In this document: positions 37,265 to 51,100 of the stretch, in pieces
Layout of the letters: the number at the start of each line of letters is the position of its first letter
How positions within the stretch are numbered: the first letter of the stretch is position 1
NCBI RefSeq assembly: GCF_047663525.1
Contig: NC_092587.1
Span: forward strand, 143,770,001 to 143,834,000
DNA from: Anas platyrhynchos
Lineage: Eukaryota; Chordata; Aves; Anseriformes; Anatidae
Direction: 5' to 3'
Length of the DNA: 64,000 nt
The notes under the pieces: generated by a model
Seen by the model: the letters and a program-made list of their open reading frames with translations, nothing else
The model's database searches: none
What the model was told of the DNA's origin: nothing
Position numbers and translations under genes: made by a program

Positions 37265-37830
37265 TTTATGCAAATCCAGGTGGCCATCTTTAATTTCATC
37301 TCGTGTGGGCCCCTGCTTTCTAGTTGGTGCCAGAATGAACCCACCTTAATTTCAGGAGAACTTGTTGCCACCTCTGTTGTCTGTAGGAGGCAGCGTTGCA
37401 TAGATGCACAGCTTGTTTCTGTCCAGAGTTTCCTGAAAATATTGGCTGAAAGGAGGAATGAGCAGTTCTGAAGCATTAGAAGCACTGTAGCAAAGTGGGA
37501 GTCAGAGAACTTAATATGGTGCCAATTTGGTGGCACCTTCAGTACTGCTGTTGTAGTTAAAGAAACTGATAGCACTGGGGGGGGGGGGGGGGGGGGAATT
37601 TCTTTAAGTTCTTTGTCATGACTGTCATTATTGTCCTGAGTTAAAGTGGTTTGAATATTAAGCTCCTACTTGCTTATTTGCTTATTGAGCAGATTGCAAG
37701 ATGAGCGAGAGATCATCTTGTCCAAACTCACTGCTCAGGCATCCTAGACACAGTTGCCCAGGATCAGGTCCAGATGTTTCTGATTTACTTTTTTGGGGAA
37801 CCCAAGTTTCTATTTCTGCTATTCTGCTAT
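37265..37830 (+). repeat. copy of RANBP2 intron 24 segment with 130-bp tail
   Basis: Matches 27066-27506 of RANBP2 intron 24, including the G-run after agcactgg. It then continues in a tail shared with 32790-32940 that is not in the intron at that place. The G-run is expanded here to about 19 G (near 37578-37596). After tctgctattctg the sequence becomes single-copy. Confidence 0.85.
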
Positions 37831-37994
37831 CATCATCAAAATAATCTTTGCCTTATGTAGTACCAGCATGCAGTTGGGCTTGCAATATTTAATTCCTTAG
37901 GAGATCCTAATACTTCCCTCCAGTTATCTGTGAATTTTGGGTATTTAACTATTTGTGAACTCTAGGGGAATGGCCTTAAATTGAAAGAGGGTGG

Positions 37995-38222
37995 ATTTAG
38001 ATTAGACACACAGAAGAAATTCTTCACTCAGAGGGTGGTGAGGCCCTGGCACAGGTTGCTCAGAGAAGCTGTGGCTGCCCCATCCCTGGAGGTGTTCAAG
38101 GCCAGGCTGGATGGGGCTTGGAGCAACCTGGTCTGGTGGGAGGTGTCCCTGCCCATGGCCGGGGGGTGGCACTGGGTGATGGATACGGTCCCTTCCAAAC
38201 CAAACCGTTCTGTGATTCTTTG
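37995..38222 (+). mobile_element. CR1 LINE 3' end, longest of the three related copies
   Basis: Includes the CR1 stretch attagacacacagaagaaat, ttcttcactcagagggtggt, aggttgctcagagaagctgt and the terminal ccgttctgtgattctttg. It is followed by tctagcaatttctcatgccg, as at 35706 and, inverted, at 55699. It marks the start of CCDC138 intron sequence in direct orientation. Confidence 0.9.
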
Positions 38223-38821
38223 TCTAGCAATTTCTCATGCCGTGTCCAGTAGTTTTTTAAGTCCCATTCAGTTAGCTTAAATTGATGAACTGGCCTAATT
38301 GGCTTAGGTCCGGGTCTAGTCAGCAGTTAATCACTTTCCTGAAGCCATAACATTGCCATAACATAACATAACATTGCTCCTTCAGTGAATTGCAGTTCTG
38401 ATGCTCTTGAGTATGATTAAAATCATCTGCTTCCTAGTCTCAGTAAAATCTTTCTTTCTCTTTCGTGCAAACTGAAGTATTCATAGAGGACTTACATGAT
38501 GATCGGGATGCTTGTTGTATCCATAGAGTATGCTACTTATATTTAAATGGCGGTTATAGTTTGCCCCATATTCTTTTCTCACAGATCATGCTCAGTAACA
38601 GTGTCATTCTTCAGAGAAGAAAACTTTCATCCTCTCTTATTTCCAAGGCCATTAGACCATTCTTGAAATATGCATTCTGTTTTTTGTGTCACTTCTTGAT
38701 GAAAAGTAATCAAATATGTATTGCCTATATACCTAAAGAGGTATTGTGCTTATTCTTCCCCTGTAAGCTGAAAGGCTGGGCTGCAAGTCAATGAAGAGCC
38801 ACTATTATTTTATTTATCCTG

Positions 38822-38985
38822 GCAGAGGTTGCCTGGACAGGTTAGGGAGTCCCTGTCCTTGAAGATCTTTACAAGTTGCCTGGACATGGTCCTGGGCAGC
38901 CTGCTCTGGGTGGCCCTGTTTAAACAAGACGCTTGGACGAGATGGTCTCTAGAGGTCCCTTCCCACCTTGGCCATCCCGTGATTT
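38822..38985 (+). mobile_element. degraded CR1 LINE 3' end
   Basis: The sequence gaggttgcctggacaggtta ... gggcagcctgctctgggtgg ... gaggtcccttcccaccttgg ... cccgtgattt is an older, more diverged CR1 3' end in the intron before the first forward CCDC138 exon. No matching inverted copy was seen. Confidence 0.75.
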
Positions 38986-39152
38986 GTTGAGAAAGTGGAC
39001 AGTGATTTTGTTTCTATCACTGCCCATACTGAGAAGAAAAAAATTGAACTTTTAATTATTTAGCAATCACATCAAATGATTTCAATGCGATGGTTGAGTC
39101 AAAAAGTGAGTTTTGAATCTTTGGATATTTGAATGTTTTTCGATTCTTTCAG

Positions 39153-42100
39153 TTAAGTAATGTGAACAAAATGAAAAAGATCCCTAAAGATCGAGCAGGA
39201 CGCTTACAAGTTCGCTTAGAGGATTTACAAGTAAGGTTTCTTCTTACAGGGACCTTTTTCCTTTATAGTTAACAAGTGAAATATAATTCATTGTTACATT
39301 TTATTGTAGCAGAAGCATGAAATTTTAATGGCACGAAAGTCCAAAGATACAGAAGTGGTGCAAGAACGTGTACCTGTTAAGGAGGAAAAACAGACAGAAG
39401 CATCAAAAAGTGTAAGGATTGGTTGGGCGAGGTGAATCTGTTCAAACAGAAAGAACTGTTTGAAAGACTTCAGGCAGTAGAACATTATGTACCTGCTAGA
39501 AATTAGAAAATGATAGAAATTAGAAAAATAAAATGATTGGTTTTTTTGTGTGTGTGAATTAATTACAGTAGGAATAGGTAGACGCTGTATTGGGAGAAAC
39601 AGATATTCAGGTGAAAGAATAAATTATGTTGCTAAAAATGTCTTTTGAATTTTATATTGTGTATGTATATGTTTTTTACTTACTCAACTATGTTTTCTTC
39701 TTCCTCTCACGTTATCTCTCAACTATAAATTAAAATTATATTCTGCCTGCACAGAGCAAATCTTAAACTTATTCTGGTTCCTGCTACAGTACAACACTGT
39801 CCTTATGAATAACACCAGCTGAAGTGTAGTTGGAGAAGTTCAATAACAAATTTTAATTTTATAAGCCAGAGATGGTTGTACTGCTGTTATACTTTGGATA
39901 AATGGTCTTTAATGTGGGAAAGAATAAATGCAGTATTCATATATAGTTCCAAAAGGATACCTTGTTTTCCTTAAAATACCTTCTTACATCACTTAATGAA
40001 ATACTGTCTCCATGTCATTCCAGTCGGTAGCAAGTCCTCTGCTAGTACTCTGCCAACATTTCCTGACTGGTAATGACTTTCTCCTGCTAGAGGCTAAACT
40101 GAAATGAGAAAGAGATCTTCACACCATTCTACTTGATCTATATCAGATTCCTTAAAACTGTACTGTCTCTATATAGCCAACATATTTCTCTGTGTACGTA
40201 GGTTTTAGCGTACTTTAGTCGCAAGTGATATATGAGCAGTATCAGTAGTTAGAATTCTGAGTGAAGAGAAGAACAGTTGTCTGAAGGTAGATACAAGAAA
40301 ACTTGTGAAGGTTTTAGAGAGATGTTCGTGCAGTATGTCTTCAGGAACCTCTGGATACCTTTCACAGAGCTTTTCTGTACAGTTGTAATAGAGGGACAGA
40401 ATGACAATTTCACGAAGTCTTTATTCTTCCAACAATGCTAGTTACACAGTTAAAATTTAGCATAAGTAGATTGTATGAAATAAAGCAAAGGAGTGTATTA
40501 AATGTATTAAAATGAGGATCATGCACAGATCATTAAATATTTTCTTTCTCCTATGATCCATTTAGTTAGAATTATAAAATAGAGTGATTTTGTATGTGAA
40601 AATCTCTTCCCAAGGCTTTCATAAACATTTGTTTAAGCACAAAATAAAGCATGTGCGTATTACCAATGTACTCGTATATTTTAGTCTATTGGTATTGTGG
40701 TTTAGAAAATCATAGACTTGAAAACTGAAATAACTGATGTTGTGGATGTATTACAGTTACTATCGAATTCAAAAGTTTACGACCCCTTAACTATTCTTAT
40801 GGACTGGATCTCAGACCAACACCTTCGCAAAATAGAAATACAAGAAGAGAGAGAGGGCAGTGAGAAACCTCAGTGTGCTAAAGAAAACTACACTCTAGAC
40901 AATTGTATGAAGGTAAAGGCATTTGAATTTGTTTGGGTTGAAATGTTAAGATTCTTTGTATTATTTCTGAGTGTAACAGGTCGGCCTGTTTTACACACGC
41001 TTTGAATACATGAATTAAAAGAAAACAGCAGTTAATCCATCAGTATTAATTCCAACAGTGAGATGTAATAGATAATTTTTCATACAGATATTTATACAGA
41101 TCATTTTTAAGGAAATGTGTAGTGTTCAGTCTGACCTTGAGATTCCACCTGTCTTTCTATTTTAAGTCACTTTTCTCAGCTGATAATTTATCTCGTGTTT
41201 TATCTGTAATACTGTATGTAATTCCTTTTTCCTAAGGAGATACACACATCTAATTTAAAGTATTTTAGTGCTGATACTAGGTATTAAAAGTTCAAGTTAT
41301 GTCTTATAAAAGATGATACCGTGCTATACTTGTAACACTTTTTTGGGATACCGAGGCTTGGAAATCAGTGAAGCGTTCCGGAAATCTGCTTTTTCTGTTT
41401 GTTTGTTTGTTTGTTTGTTTAATTATTATTCTATCTAAAATTTGTAGCCCTTGGTATTAGACTTCAGAGCTTGAGCTCACACAATGTCTTTCCACTTTTT
41501 GTGTAAACCCGTGTAAAATGTAAATTCAGTATATAATTCTGTTACCTGTACCAGATCTGCCCAGTGAGTATTTGTACATGTAGTCTGTTAAACTCCGGGA
41601 ATACGTTGATTTTAGTTTGGTTTAGTTTTGCTTAGTTTGCTTTTTACTTGTGGTTAGCTTGTACTGTAAGTTCGTATACTGCACGTAACTTTGCCATTCT
41701 GTATTTTTACAGCTTTTGCCTATGGTCACTGGACAGTTCCAGTGGATGCCATTTGTGGATCCTAAACTACATATGTCTGTGATTCAATTTATCTACTGGT
41801 CTCTAAGGCAGATAGACACTGGTAGTCAGGTAAATTCCCAAGAGGTATTTTGTATTATAAATGACAGTGAAAAGTAGATATTTTCAGGGAGTATATATAA
41901 AAGAAACTTTGCTGTCTTTGCAAAGCATAAATGCCTACCACAGATACATAGCAAATGAAAAACTAATTCTCACCAAATTAACTTTCTCACATTCGTTGTA
42001 ATATTTTGCACCGTGTCTGTAAACATATTTTTGCACACATATGTGATCTTTGTTGCAGTAGTGTGTAGCATCTCAGAAATGGTATTTTACATATGTGCTT

Positions 42101-45100
42101 ACAAAACTTGTGAACTAGGAAAAGAAATATATTTTTGTTCGCTTTATGCATGAGATTTGTTGAAATTGGTGGCAACGTGTGGCAAAGTAGCAAAGGTATT
42201 TTGATTTCTTTGTTCTCTACTCAGTGTCTAACTGAATAGAACTAAGCTGGTGGTTCCAGTGCTAATGAGAACGTATTTTAAATGAGCATGTTAGTAAGTT
42301 TGATTCTGAAGTAATATTTCTGCACAGGTTTTTGAAAAGTCCAATACATCTTACCTGTACAGTATTCTTAAGGGTCATGTTTAGACCTTAGTTCTGTAAA
42401 TGCTTTTGTAGGACCTAGCTTCAGGCATCTCAGGCATCTTCACAAAAGAGGGTAGTGTAGTAGGCAGCACTGATTAAAGCTGAGTTTGAACTGACTTTAT
42501 TCTGGAACCAGAGGCAAATTAAATAATGTCAGCATATCAGGGGCCCTGACTACCTTGTTTCTTTGTGAAGTGTGTGTTGACTAGGCCCTGTGCTAATGTT
42601 GTTCAACTGCTTGTGGAACGCAAGGTAGTATCCCATGTACAGACTATATTGCAATACACGGTCATGACATCTGCTATTTAATATTTAATCCTTAGGGGAA
42701 CATACGTACTTAGCAGACAGGATTTTCATGTATTTTAATGTTTACGCTAAATGTGCACGTTGTTTGAAACAGGATGCAAGCATGACAGCAACAATGGAGA
42801 GACTTGCAGAAGTTATTCTCAAAGGCGCAGTACAAAAGGGAAGCATGCAAAAATGGACTAAAAAGTCTACACGGAGTAAACCAAACCCTGCACATTTCTT
42901 TAAAAGCTCCTCTATGCCTTTGAGGTTTCTGTCAACTTTAGTTGTGCTTAGAACAGCAAAACGAAGTAAGTTCTGGTTTTTATTATGTCTTTTTTAAATT
43001 ATCTTTTTCTTTTTTTTTTTTTTTTTAAATCTTATTTTCAGGTATGTGCCCAGACAAAAAAACAAATGTACAAAATGCAGCAGTTCAATGATACTGTAGC
43101 ATCTGTAATGCTTTAGTAGTAAAGGATGTTTTAGTTGAATTTTACCACCTGATGAAGCATAATATAGGGAAGCAAGTATGAACCTTGCTATTATTCATGT
43201 CATAATTTGTGTGGTCATTTTAATATGCTTTATTTATGTCAGTGAGATCAACGTATTTTGTGACAAAGGGGAAAAGAGATGTTGGTAATTCTCTCAAGCA
43301 ATCACCGTAGCAGTGATTTGTTTGTCAAGATCTGCACTGCATATAATGGTACAGCTAATTGCTCCTCAGTAAACCGAAATCAGTAGCAAATTCAGAACAG
43401 TTCTAGAATTTCATTGCTTTGTCAAAGTTTAATGTAAAGCTCATACTCTATCTAGCTCTTACCTCTCTGCTGTCTCCCCTTTTCTCCTACCAAGTCTGTC
43501 ACTGCAAGTGGCTACCCATAAACATGATCAGCATTGAAGAATGCTACCATATGCTGATGCAGTATAGTAATGTATTTTGTTAACAGGCAAAAGCAAACGA
43601 GGTCGTACTTGTCTGGAGATATCGCAGTTCTTAGTGACTTTTGCTTCAGTTCATGAGAGTTACTCCACTTGTGCAATTTCCAGGATGCTGTAGCATCTCT
43701 TCTCAGCAGCAGTTTCTTTAAAAACAAACAGGGCCTGAAAAGACAAAAAACGTTTTCTTTGAAGTGATGACAAAAATACTGACCTGTGCAGTATTTATAC
43801 TGGTAGTACTTAGAATAAGTAGGATTTAAACATTCTGGAAGACCACCCTGTCACCATTAATAAACAAATACAGTATTTCAGCTGTTGGAGGGAAGAATCA
43901 GTGTATTTTCAATTTCAGTATCATATAGTTTCAGTCAGAATATTTTGGTGAAGCATGATTACCCTGAAATTGAAACTCACATTTCTAGAAATGTTTGATG
44001 AAAATGATGCAAATGAATTACAATACAAAAAAAGTACTTATTGCAGAGATTAACTGTAAGCAGATGAAAGCTGTTGATCAGAATGAATCAGTTTAGCTTC
44101 TCATGGTCGGTTTTTACTGCGAGCCTATAGAACATGGGAAAAAATTACCTGTTAAATTTATGTTGAAACTTACCGTGTATGAATGTTCATCACTGACCAC
44201 ATGTCTAATGATCTAGCGATGACAAAGCAGCACATTCAGTTTAAACATATATATCCTGTTCCCTTCAAGATGCTAATATCCAGCAGATGGCACTGTAATT
44301 AAACTTTTGCTATGTGATAAATTTTTCCCTTACTCTTAATTTTCTGTGCTCCAGATGATCAATGCTATTCCAAGATATTGAGGAAGATTTGACATCATGA
44401 AATTAAGAAAACTGAATTGATTCACTTAATCTAAATTCTCTGAATAATTTAGTGCTCTCCAAAATGGATGCATATATAACGTGGATGCATATATAACGTA
44501 GATGCATATATAACTTAAACTACAGCTTTTTATGGAAAGGAATGTGAATAGTTGCTGTCATGACAGTAATTGCAGTTATTCAGATGAATTAGCCTTTTAC
44601 TCCTTTATTAGAGGCTTCCCAGATGTTGAAACCAATATAGTCCCAAACTATGCAGCTTGTGATTTCTTTTCTCTCTTAAGGAAGAGATTAGAAAGGTGTT
44701 ATATTTGCAAATATATTTTGCTCAATTTGTGAGTTGTAACTTGTCTTTTTTTCCACTCACAACAGTTTTTGTAAGGAACAAAAATAGGCAGAAAATGCAT
44801 TTAAATAAATAAGTAAATAAAATTAATATTTTCAGCCATTTAACTTTTTTTTTTTTTTAAATTAGTATATATCTGCAACAGTAAGTCTTAGGATAAATAT
44901 TCATGTATTTGTGATCATCTAATGGAACTGTGATTACATAATTTTTATTCCCTGTTTTCTGTTATCTTTCAGTGAATTACCTGACTCAGGCATTTCGTTC
45001 CCTTTGCGTGGACTTGAAGACAGATGAAGGAAAGATCTTATTTTTGCAATACCGATGTGTGCCTATCATACTAAGCCACTTAACTATATCCAAAAAATGT

Positions 45101-48100
45101 CTCCTTTTTATTGCACTTAATGCATTAGTTGAGATGGCCATGAACAACGATAAAAGTGAGTAATTGAAAAAAATACATACAAAGTTATGATGAAAGTAGG
45201 TGAGGTAAGCATAAATACCAAATCAAAAATAACGTGCTGCTTCTCTATAAATAACCTGATCTAGCATTAGTATTCATTTGTGTCATTTAAATTCATTAGA
45301 GATATAAAGTATGTTTCTGAATTGTCCGTCTCTTCTCACTGTCAGCATCCAAGCTTTACATCTTGTCCTGGTTGCTTTCTTAGTGGTGTGATTTTTTTTG
45401 ATGTTTAGTTTAGCTTTTCTGTTTATTCCACTGGTTTCCCTTGCTGATGTTTTGCCAATGAGTAATTTTCTTTTGAAGTAAGGCTGTGCCAGGGCAGCCA
45501 TTTCATGAAATCCTGTTAGCAGGTGGAGATAAAAAAATAAATAAATAATAATAATAAAATAAAAAAACTTTTATCTTTTTTTACCCCCCTAATGTGAACA
45601 GCTCACCCCTAGCCATTTTTCACTTTAAAGTAATTGGAAATGGCACATCTGTAAGGGATGGTTATGTTTCAATGAGTTGTACTGTGGTGTGGTCCTATGA
45701 AAGGGTTAATAGTCTCCTTCACAGTGGTTTTCCAGGTGACACAGGCAAAGAATCAGTTGATAACAATCTGGATGAACACACAAGTAGTGAGCCATTCCAG
45801 TGTCATGTGGAACAATCCTTGTTAATTTTCTTAAAATAAAAATTATTCATTGTTTTTTGGAACAGAAAAGGGAAGGAGAAGGGACTGCTGCTATTTGTGA
45901 AATGTATATTGTTGGCTTGGGGTATTTTGTTACCATGTACTATAGGGGCAAAAACAGAAAGCGTGTTTGACTTGGGATGGAACAACGTTGAGTTAGAAGG
46001 CATTTTGTAGTGAGATAAGTGGCAGAAAGATTTACCTGATGTTGTTTTCATCCTTTCAGACCGTGTGGTTAGTTTGTTTATTTTTTTTTTTTACACTAAA
46101 GTATTTCTAATCATCATAATTTTGATCGGTATAGTAACTGGGAAAGAAAAACCTAAGCAGGGTTGATGGTATCTGACATTACTTTGAAACAAAATTCCAC
46201 TAACAGTACATGTTCTGTTATCTAGTAGTAGTCATTTCGATCTGCTGGATGCCTAGATTTGGAAGAATAATGGAGATAAATTGTGACAAGTTCACATTTT
46301 GCCATGTTGCTTCTCAGAGAAGATAGATAGATAGATAGATAGATATGCAAAACCAGGGAAGGAGGACTAATGCTTAATTGGTCTGACATATGATTGAGAA
46401 CTTCTTTTTCAGCAACTGGATATAAAGTCTTATGCAGAGCCTTCTCTTTGGTATAGGAATTGCCCATGTCCATGTTATAGTCAGAGTCTGTTCCTTTCCA
46501 ATATAGTTAATATTTTCCAAGAAATTGTTAATGTTGACAAGTAGTATCGTTGACAGGAAATCATAAGTTCATACCTGTGTATGTTTCTTGTTAACAAGTT
46601 ATTAAAAACAAACTGGAAGGTAGCTGTGAATATTCAGAGGTCTCTCTGTGCTAGACTAAAACAGGACTTTATGCACAATTTTAAAGCTGTATTGTTATGC
46701 AGCCTTAAATATGAAGTCGAAAGTAGCTGATCTTGTGCTAAAATATGGAAACGTGTTACCCAAAAAAACAGCCTCTGACCAACAAGAGTAGAAGTCTAAT
46801 TTTTTCCTCTATGATATGCAATCCCTAAGCATTCTTTCGATTTGCTGGAATAATTTTCTGAGTCTACATGAGTATTCCAGTATTTTTCTTCAAAAATATT
46901 ACCGTTACAGCTTATGTGATTAGAAACTAAGTGAGGAGAAAGTGCTTTTTTTTTTTTTTCCAGATGTTCTTTTTCATAGCTTAATTTTTTAATTTTTTCT
47001 TGTGAAGTATTTTTATGGATTCAAATTTTAATTGTCCAGGCTGAAAGATGAGTCAGATGCGAAATACCAAATACTTTGCACTGCCTCTTCCTGTAACTGC
47101 ATGTACCTGTTGTTACAGTAAGCAGTATATGCTAATGGTTCTATACTTTTTGGACCTATCTGAAGCCCTCTTGTAGGTTCTTTTTCCTGTAAAAAAATAA
47201 AAATAAAAATTCCTGTCCTCATATTCCAGAAATAAGACCTAGATTCCCTCATACATTGAGGGAAATTACGTAAGCTGCATGAGAAGAAAGGACCTGTTGG
47301 CCTGAGACAGACATTTCTGTGCTTTGATAGAAATTATAAGAGATTCTGCAGTATTCCTTAAGCCCGTTGGCCGACTTGGTTTCAGTACTCATTTTTTTCA
47401 GATTTTAGAGCAGTATCATTCCTTTTGGCTTCGTGGTATTTCTGATCCAGTGGGTGTCCCAAGTTTCCCTTGCTAGTTCACACATCAGCAATGCTGATAA
47501 GGCATCCAGTTACTGAAAACGTAATGTCAAATGTAACCGTTCAGGTATTGGTACCATCTGTTTCCTATCTATACGTAGTATCTTAATGACAGATTAGAAT
47601 TAATAGTCTTATTGCTGTTCATCTTTACTGGCACGCAGCTTTTCATGTACCCCATCCCTGTTTGGTTCAGGTGTTTCACATCCAGAATCCTGTCAATCTG
47701 TCTTGTTATAAAGGTAGTTCCTGGCCTCCAAGGTGTAGGTTTTTGTTCTGGTCTTTTCTGATCTTTGTAAACTTCTGTTCAGTCCAACTTACTTCTGTGA
47801 CATAAGGAATCCTGTTCTATTTTTAACCTTTTTTATTGTTTTTTTTTGTGTGTGTATGTTTGTGATGGTCATTTAAGAATGATGGTGGCCTCCCGTACAT
47901 CCTGTGTCATAGCTGCGTGAAGGTCTTGCACATCTAGGAAGCTGAAGAACAATTGATACCATCCTGAGGTCAACATGTACTGGGTGATGGGCTGGACCTG
48001 TCCTTGGGCTCTCTTAACTCAGGGTCACCCACGAAGGCATCCACACTCGAGGGGCTTTGCACTGACTGTTACCTCGCCTGCCCTCCGTTGTGCTATAACC

Positions 48101-51100
48101 ACTGGCTCTTACCAGGCCCAGCTGTTGACGACGAGAATCAGTTAAACTCAGCAAATGGTTCCAATCTTGCCAGTGACTGTGTAAGAGACAGCAGCTCATC
48201 AGCAAGCTGTTCAGTGTTGTTACTGGTTCTTTTTCTGTGGTCCTTATGTAACTTTTCCACGAGCTAACTCTCCATCACTCTGTTGGGTTGGTCCGGTCTC
48301 CTGGCAGATCCACATGCAATTAGAAACGAGGCAAAACTGTAATGGTTAATTTGTTAAAACATGAACTTCAAGCTGGTGTTCCTGACAGTCTTCATTTTCT
48401 GAGGTGACAGAGCTTTAGCTATAAAACAGAAATTTCTGAATGACAATAGCTGGTGAGACTTGATGCTGTGAGTGACTGATCACTTTGAGGGTAAATTTCA
48501 GATGAGTTCTGTCAACAGTGATAAATTGCTCATTGTTCATTACAGTCTACCAATGAAGTTAAGTTAATGTAACTACAAAATGCTGCAATTTTTTATGGTT
48601 CCTATGGGAGGCTTTTGCAGATTATTTAAAATTGTGTCAAATCCTGACAGGATAGATTCCAATTTAGTTTTTCTACAGTAGTTAATAAAAACAAAATCTG
48701 TGCAGAGATGATGCAGAAAAATATGTAAAAATATACAGTTTTTATTCTTCTAGTTCATCAGATAGGCATTTAAATTATATGCTTATTTTGTACATTTGTG
48801 ATGATTTAAAATCTATTCTGCAAAAGCTTATTTGAAATGAATATATAAAATGAATAGATAAACAATGTAGGAAAAATCTCTTTAAATGCATGTCTTTATC
48901 AGTTTGCTTTCATGTGATTGAACTTTGTGAAACTTGAGGTATTATTTCCACTTTGGCTCTTCTGCTTTATGGTAAAATTCCCTCAGCATATTTTTTATAT
49001 TGTTTTATAAACCTCACAGTTAAAACATTTTACAGTGTATCTGTATGGATATGTGTGTGTATATATATTAATAAAGTTTTTTTAAGATACCTTAAGACGG
49101 TATTTTTAATAATAAAATAATACAGTATTATTGAGACCAGTAAGAACAAGCCAGCAAAGAAATGCCCAAGTAAGCAGAATATGGTATTTGTTTACACCTA
49201 CAAAAAGGAATTTAAGGCATTTTTAGATATTTAAGGATATTTATAGGAATAAATTGTAGGACCTCCTTCTTCTACAGGAAAAGTAGAATAATATTACAAT
49301 AACTATTAATTTAATGGCATATTCTAAGTAACTATATCCTGGGGCATACCAAGTGTGTTTATACGCTAAGGGCAGAGTGCAGTGAATAGTGACTTGTTTT
49401 GTTGGATTCCTAACAAATGTGTTCAGTTCTGTGACCTATTAAATCGGTACTTATGTTCTTTATGGTATTGCTCTAAATCAGTCTGTACTATTAGAATCAA
49501 GAGTGAAATAACACAAGGGAACAGATTTTACTTTATTCTGAATTGACTAAGTTTTGGGGAGCAGGATAAATAGAAAAGATTATACTATATGGCCATGTTT
49601 AAAAATTATCCAGCATTTTACAGGAATTGTTTTGATATTCAGGTGTTCTTATCCAACTCTGACCTCTCAATTACGATTCTGCCTATCTTGAAACGGTACG
49701 GTGACAGTTTTGATAATGAAAAGCTGTCTAGTCATCAGTGTCTACATGTACTATTTCCGTACGTCATTTTGCAGCAGCTTAAAATATTTCCTTGTCAGTT
49801 TTTTTAGCATAGCTTAGTGTTCTCCTCACGTCATCATAAGAAAAGGAGCATTGAATAAACATGTTGAAGATAAGATTTTTTTATCTGAGTTTAAAATTGC
49901 TCAGTGTCCTGTTTTCCTTTGTTCTCGAGGGAATAGGCCTTGTTTTAATCCCACAAGTGCTGGTAATATCAGAATTCTTAGGAACTTGGGTGGGTTTTGT
50001 TCTCGGTTTTACCTGATTTTTGCATCACATGCCTAGAATATACCCAGTTAGTACATTGTTTTCATGGTTGCACAGCATGAGGCGCATATAAAAACCCTCA
50101 AAAACTATAAATCAATGATTTAGTTTTCCATGAGCCAAGTGCTGTGATTAAACATTTTAACTATTTTCTTTTACAGTTTACTTAAAGATTTTCCTGGAAG
50201 ACTGCAGTAATGAACGCTTTTTCCATACTTTTGCTGCATTGCTTCAGAATCGCGAGCTAGACATTTCGATTTTGGAAAGGATTTGTTTTATATTACAGAA
50301 ACTCTCCGAAATAAAGTAATCCTTTACTACCGTTTTTCTGTTAATTGCCATTAGATCACTGAACTTGGGGACCTTTCTCTTTTTTAAAAAGCTCATCTCT
50401 GTTTTGACGTTCATTTGCTCCAATACAAATAATGCTGGACTTTCATTGTTAGCAATTATGTTTAAAATGTTTGTCACAGATACGTAAGATGAATCTCTCA
50501 ATTTGCCTATATATCTGTGTAGTTCAGAATATGAACTAAAAAATAACTAGCCTAAAGAACATATATTCCTCATTTATTTAGATGACGAGAATGCTTAGAA
50601 GAAAACCCTTCTTTTCTTCCCCCTGACCTTCGGTTTTACTGAGTTACTTGGTAAAAATGTCCTCTGAAAATTGTTTTGTATGTGACTTAAATTTCAGTTT
50701 TGTCAATTTTCATCTCTATCAAAACAAACAAACAAAACAAACAAAAAAACAACACACGGTTTAAAGTCTTGAGCCATTTAAGACTTTGGGGGAATGTTAA
50801 CCTTTACAGAATAGGTTTCTGTTGCTTACTGGTTACTAATTTATTATAACAAAGACCTTCAGCATGTCAGTGGTAGAATGCTGCTGAGTTCCGTTGATGT
50901 GCATTATTTAATGGGATTGTTTCATTTATAAAAGCAGGTATTTACACTAAACTGTTGCTTACATTAGAGTTAGTTATTTACAAAACTGAGGGTTTTGTTT
51001 GATTTTTCTTAGGAACAAAATTGAACTCTGGGGGAAAAAAAAAAAACTTCCTGTAAAATACTCTAATTTAAATCATATTTTTCATCGGAAATAAACTAAA

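Larger units (their letters stand above)
33838..37350. repeat. left arm of a large imperfect inverted repeat
   Basis: 33838-34762 is the reverse complement of 63087-64000, 34762-36003 of 55393-56609, and 36004-37345 of 52092-53436. The matching is near-identical by eye. The right arm contains two extra blocks: 53437-55392 (RANBP2 and CCDC138 exon fragments) and 56610-63086 (nested ERV). About 14.7 kb, including eight CCDC138 exons, lies between the arms. Confidence 0.88.

Noticed and set aside
46322-46345. Short regular repeats considered as a CRISPR-like or structured array
   Set aside because: It is a plain AGAT microsatellite in vertebrate DNA. No CRISPR array is expected or seen.
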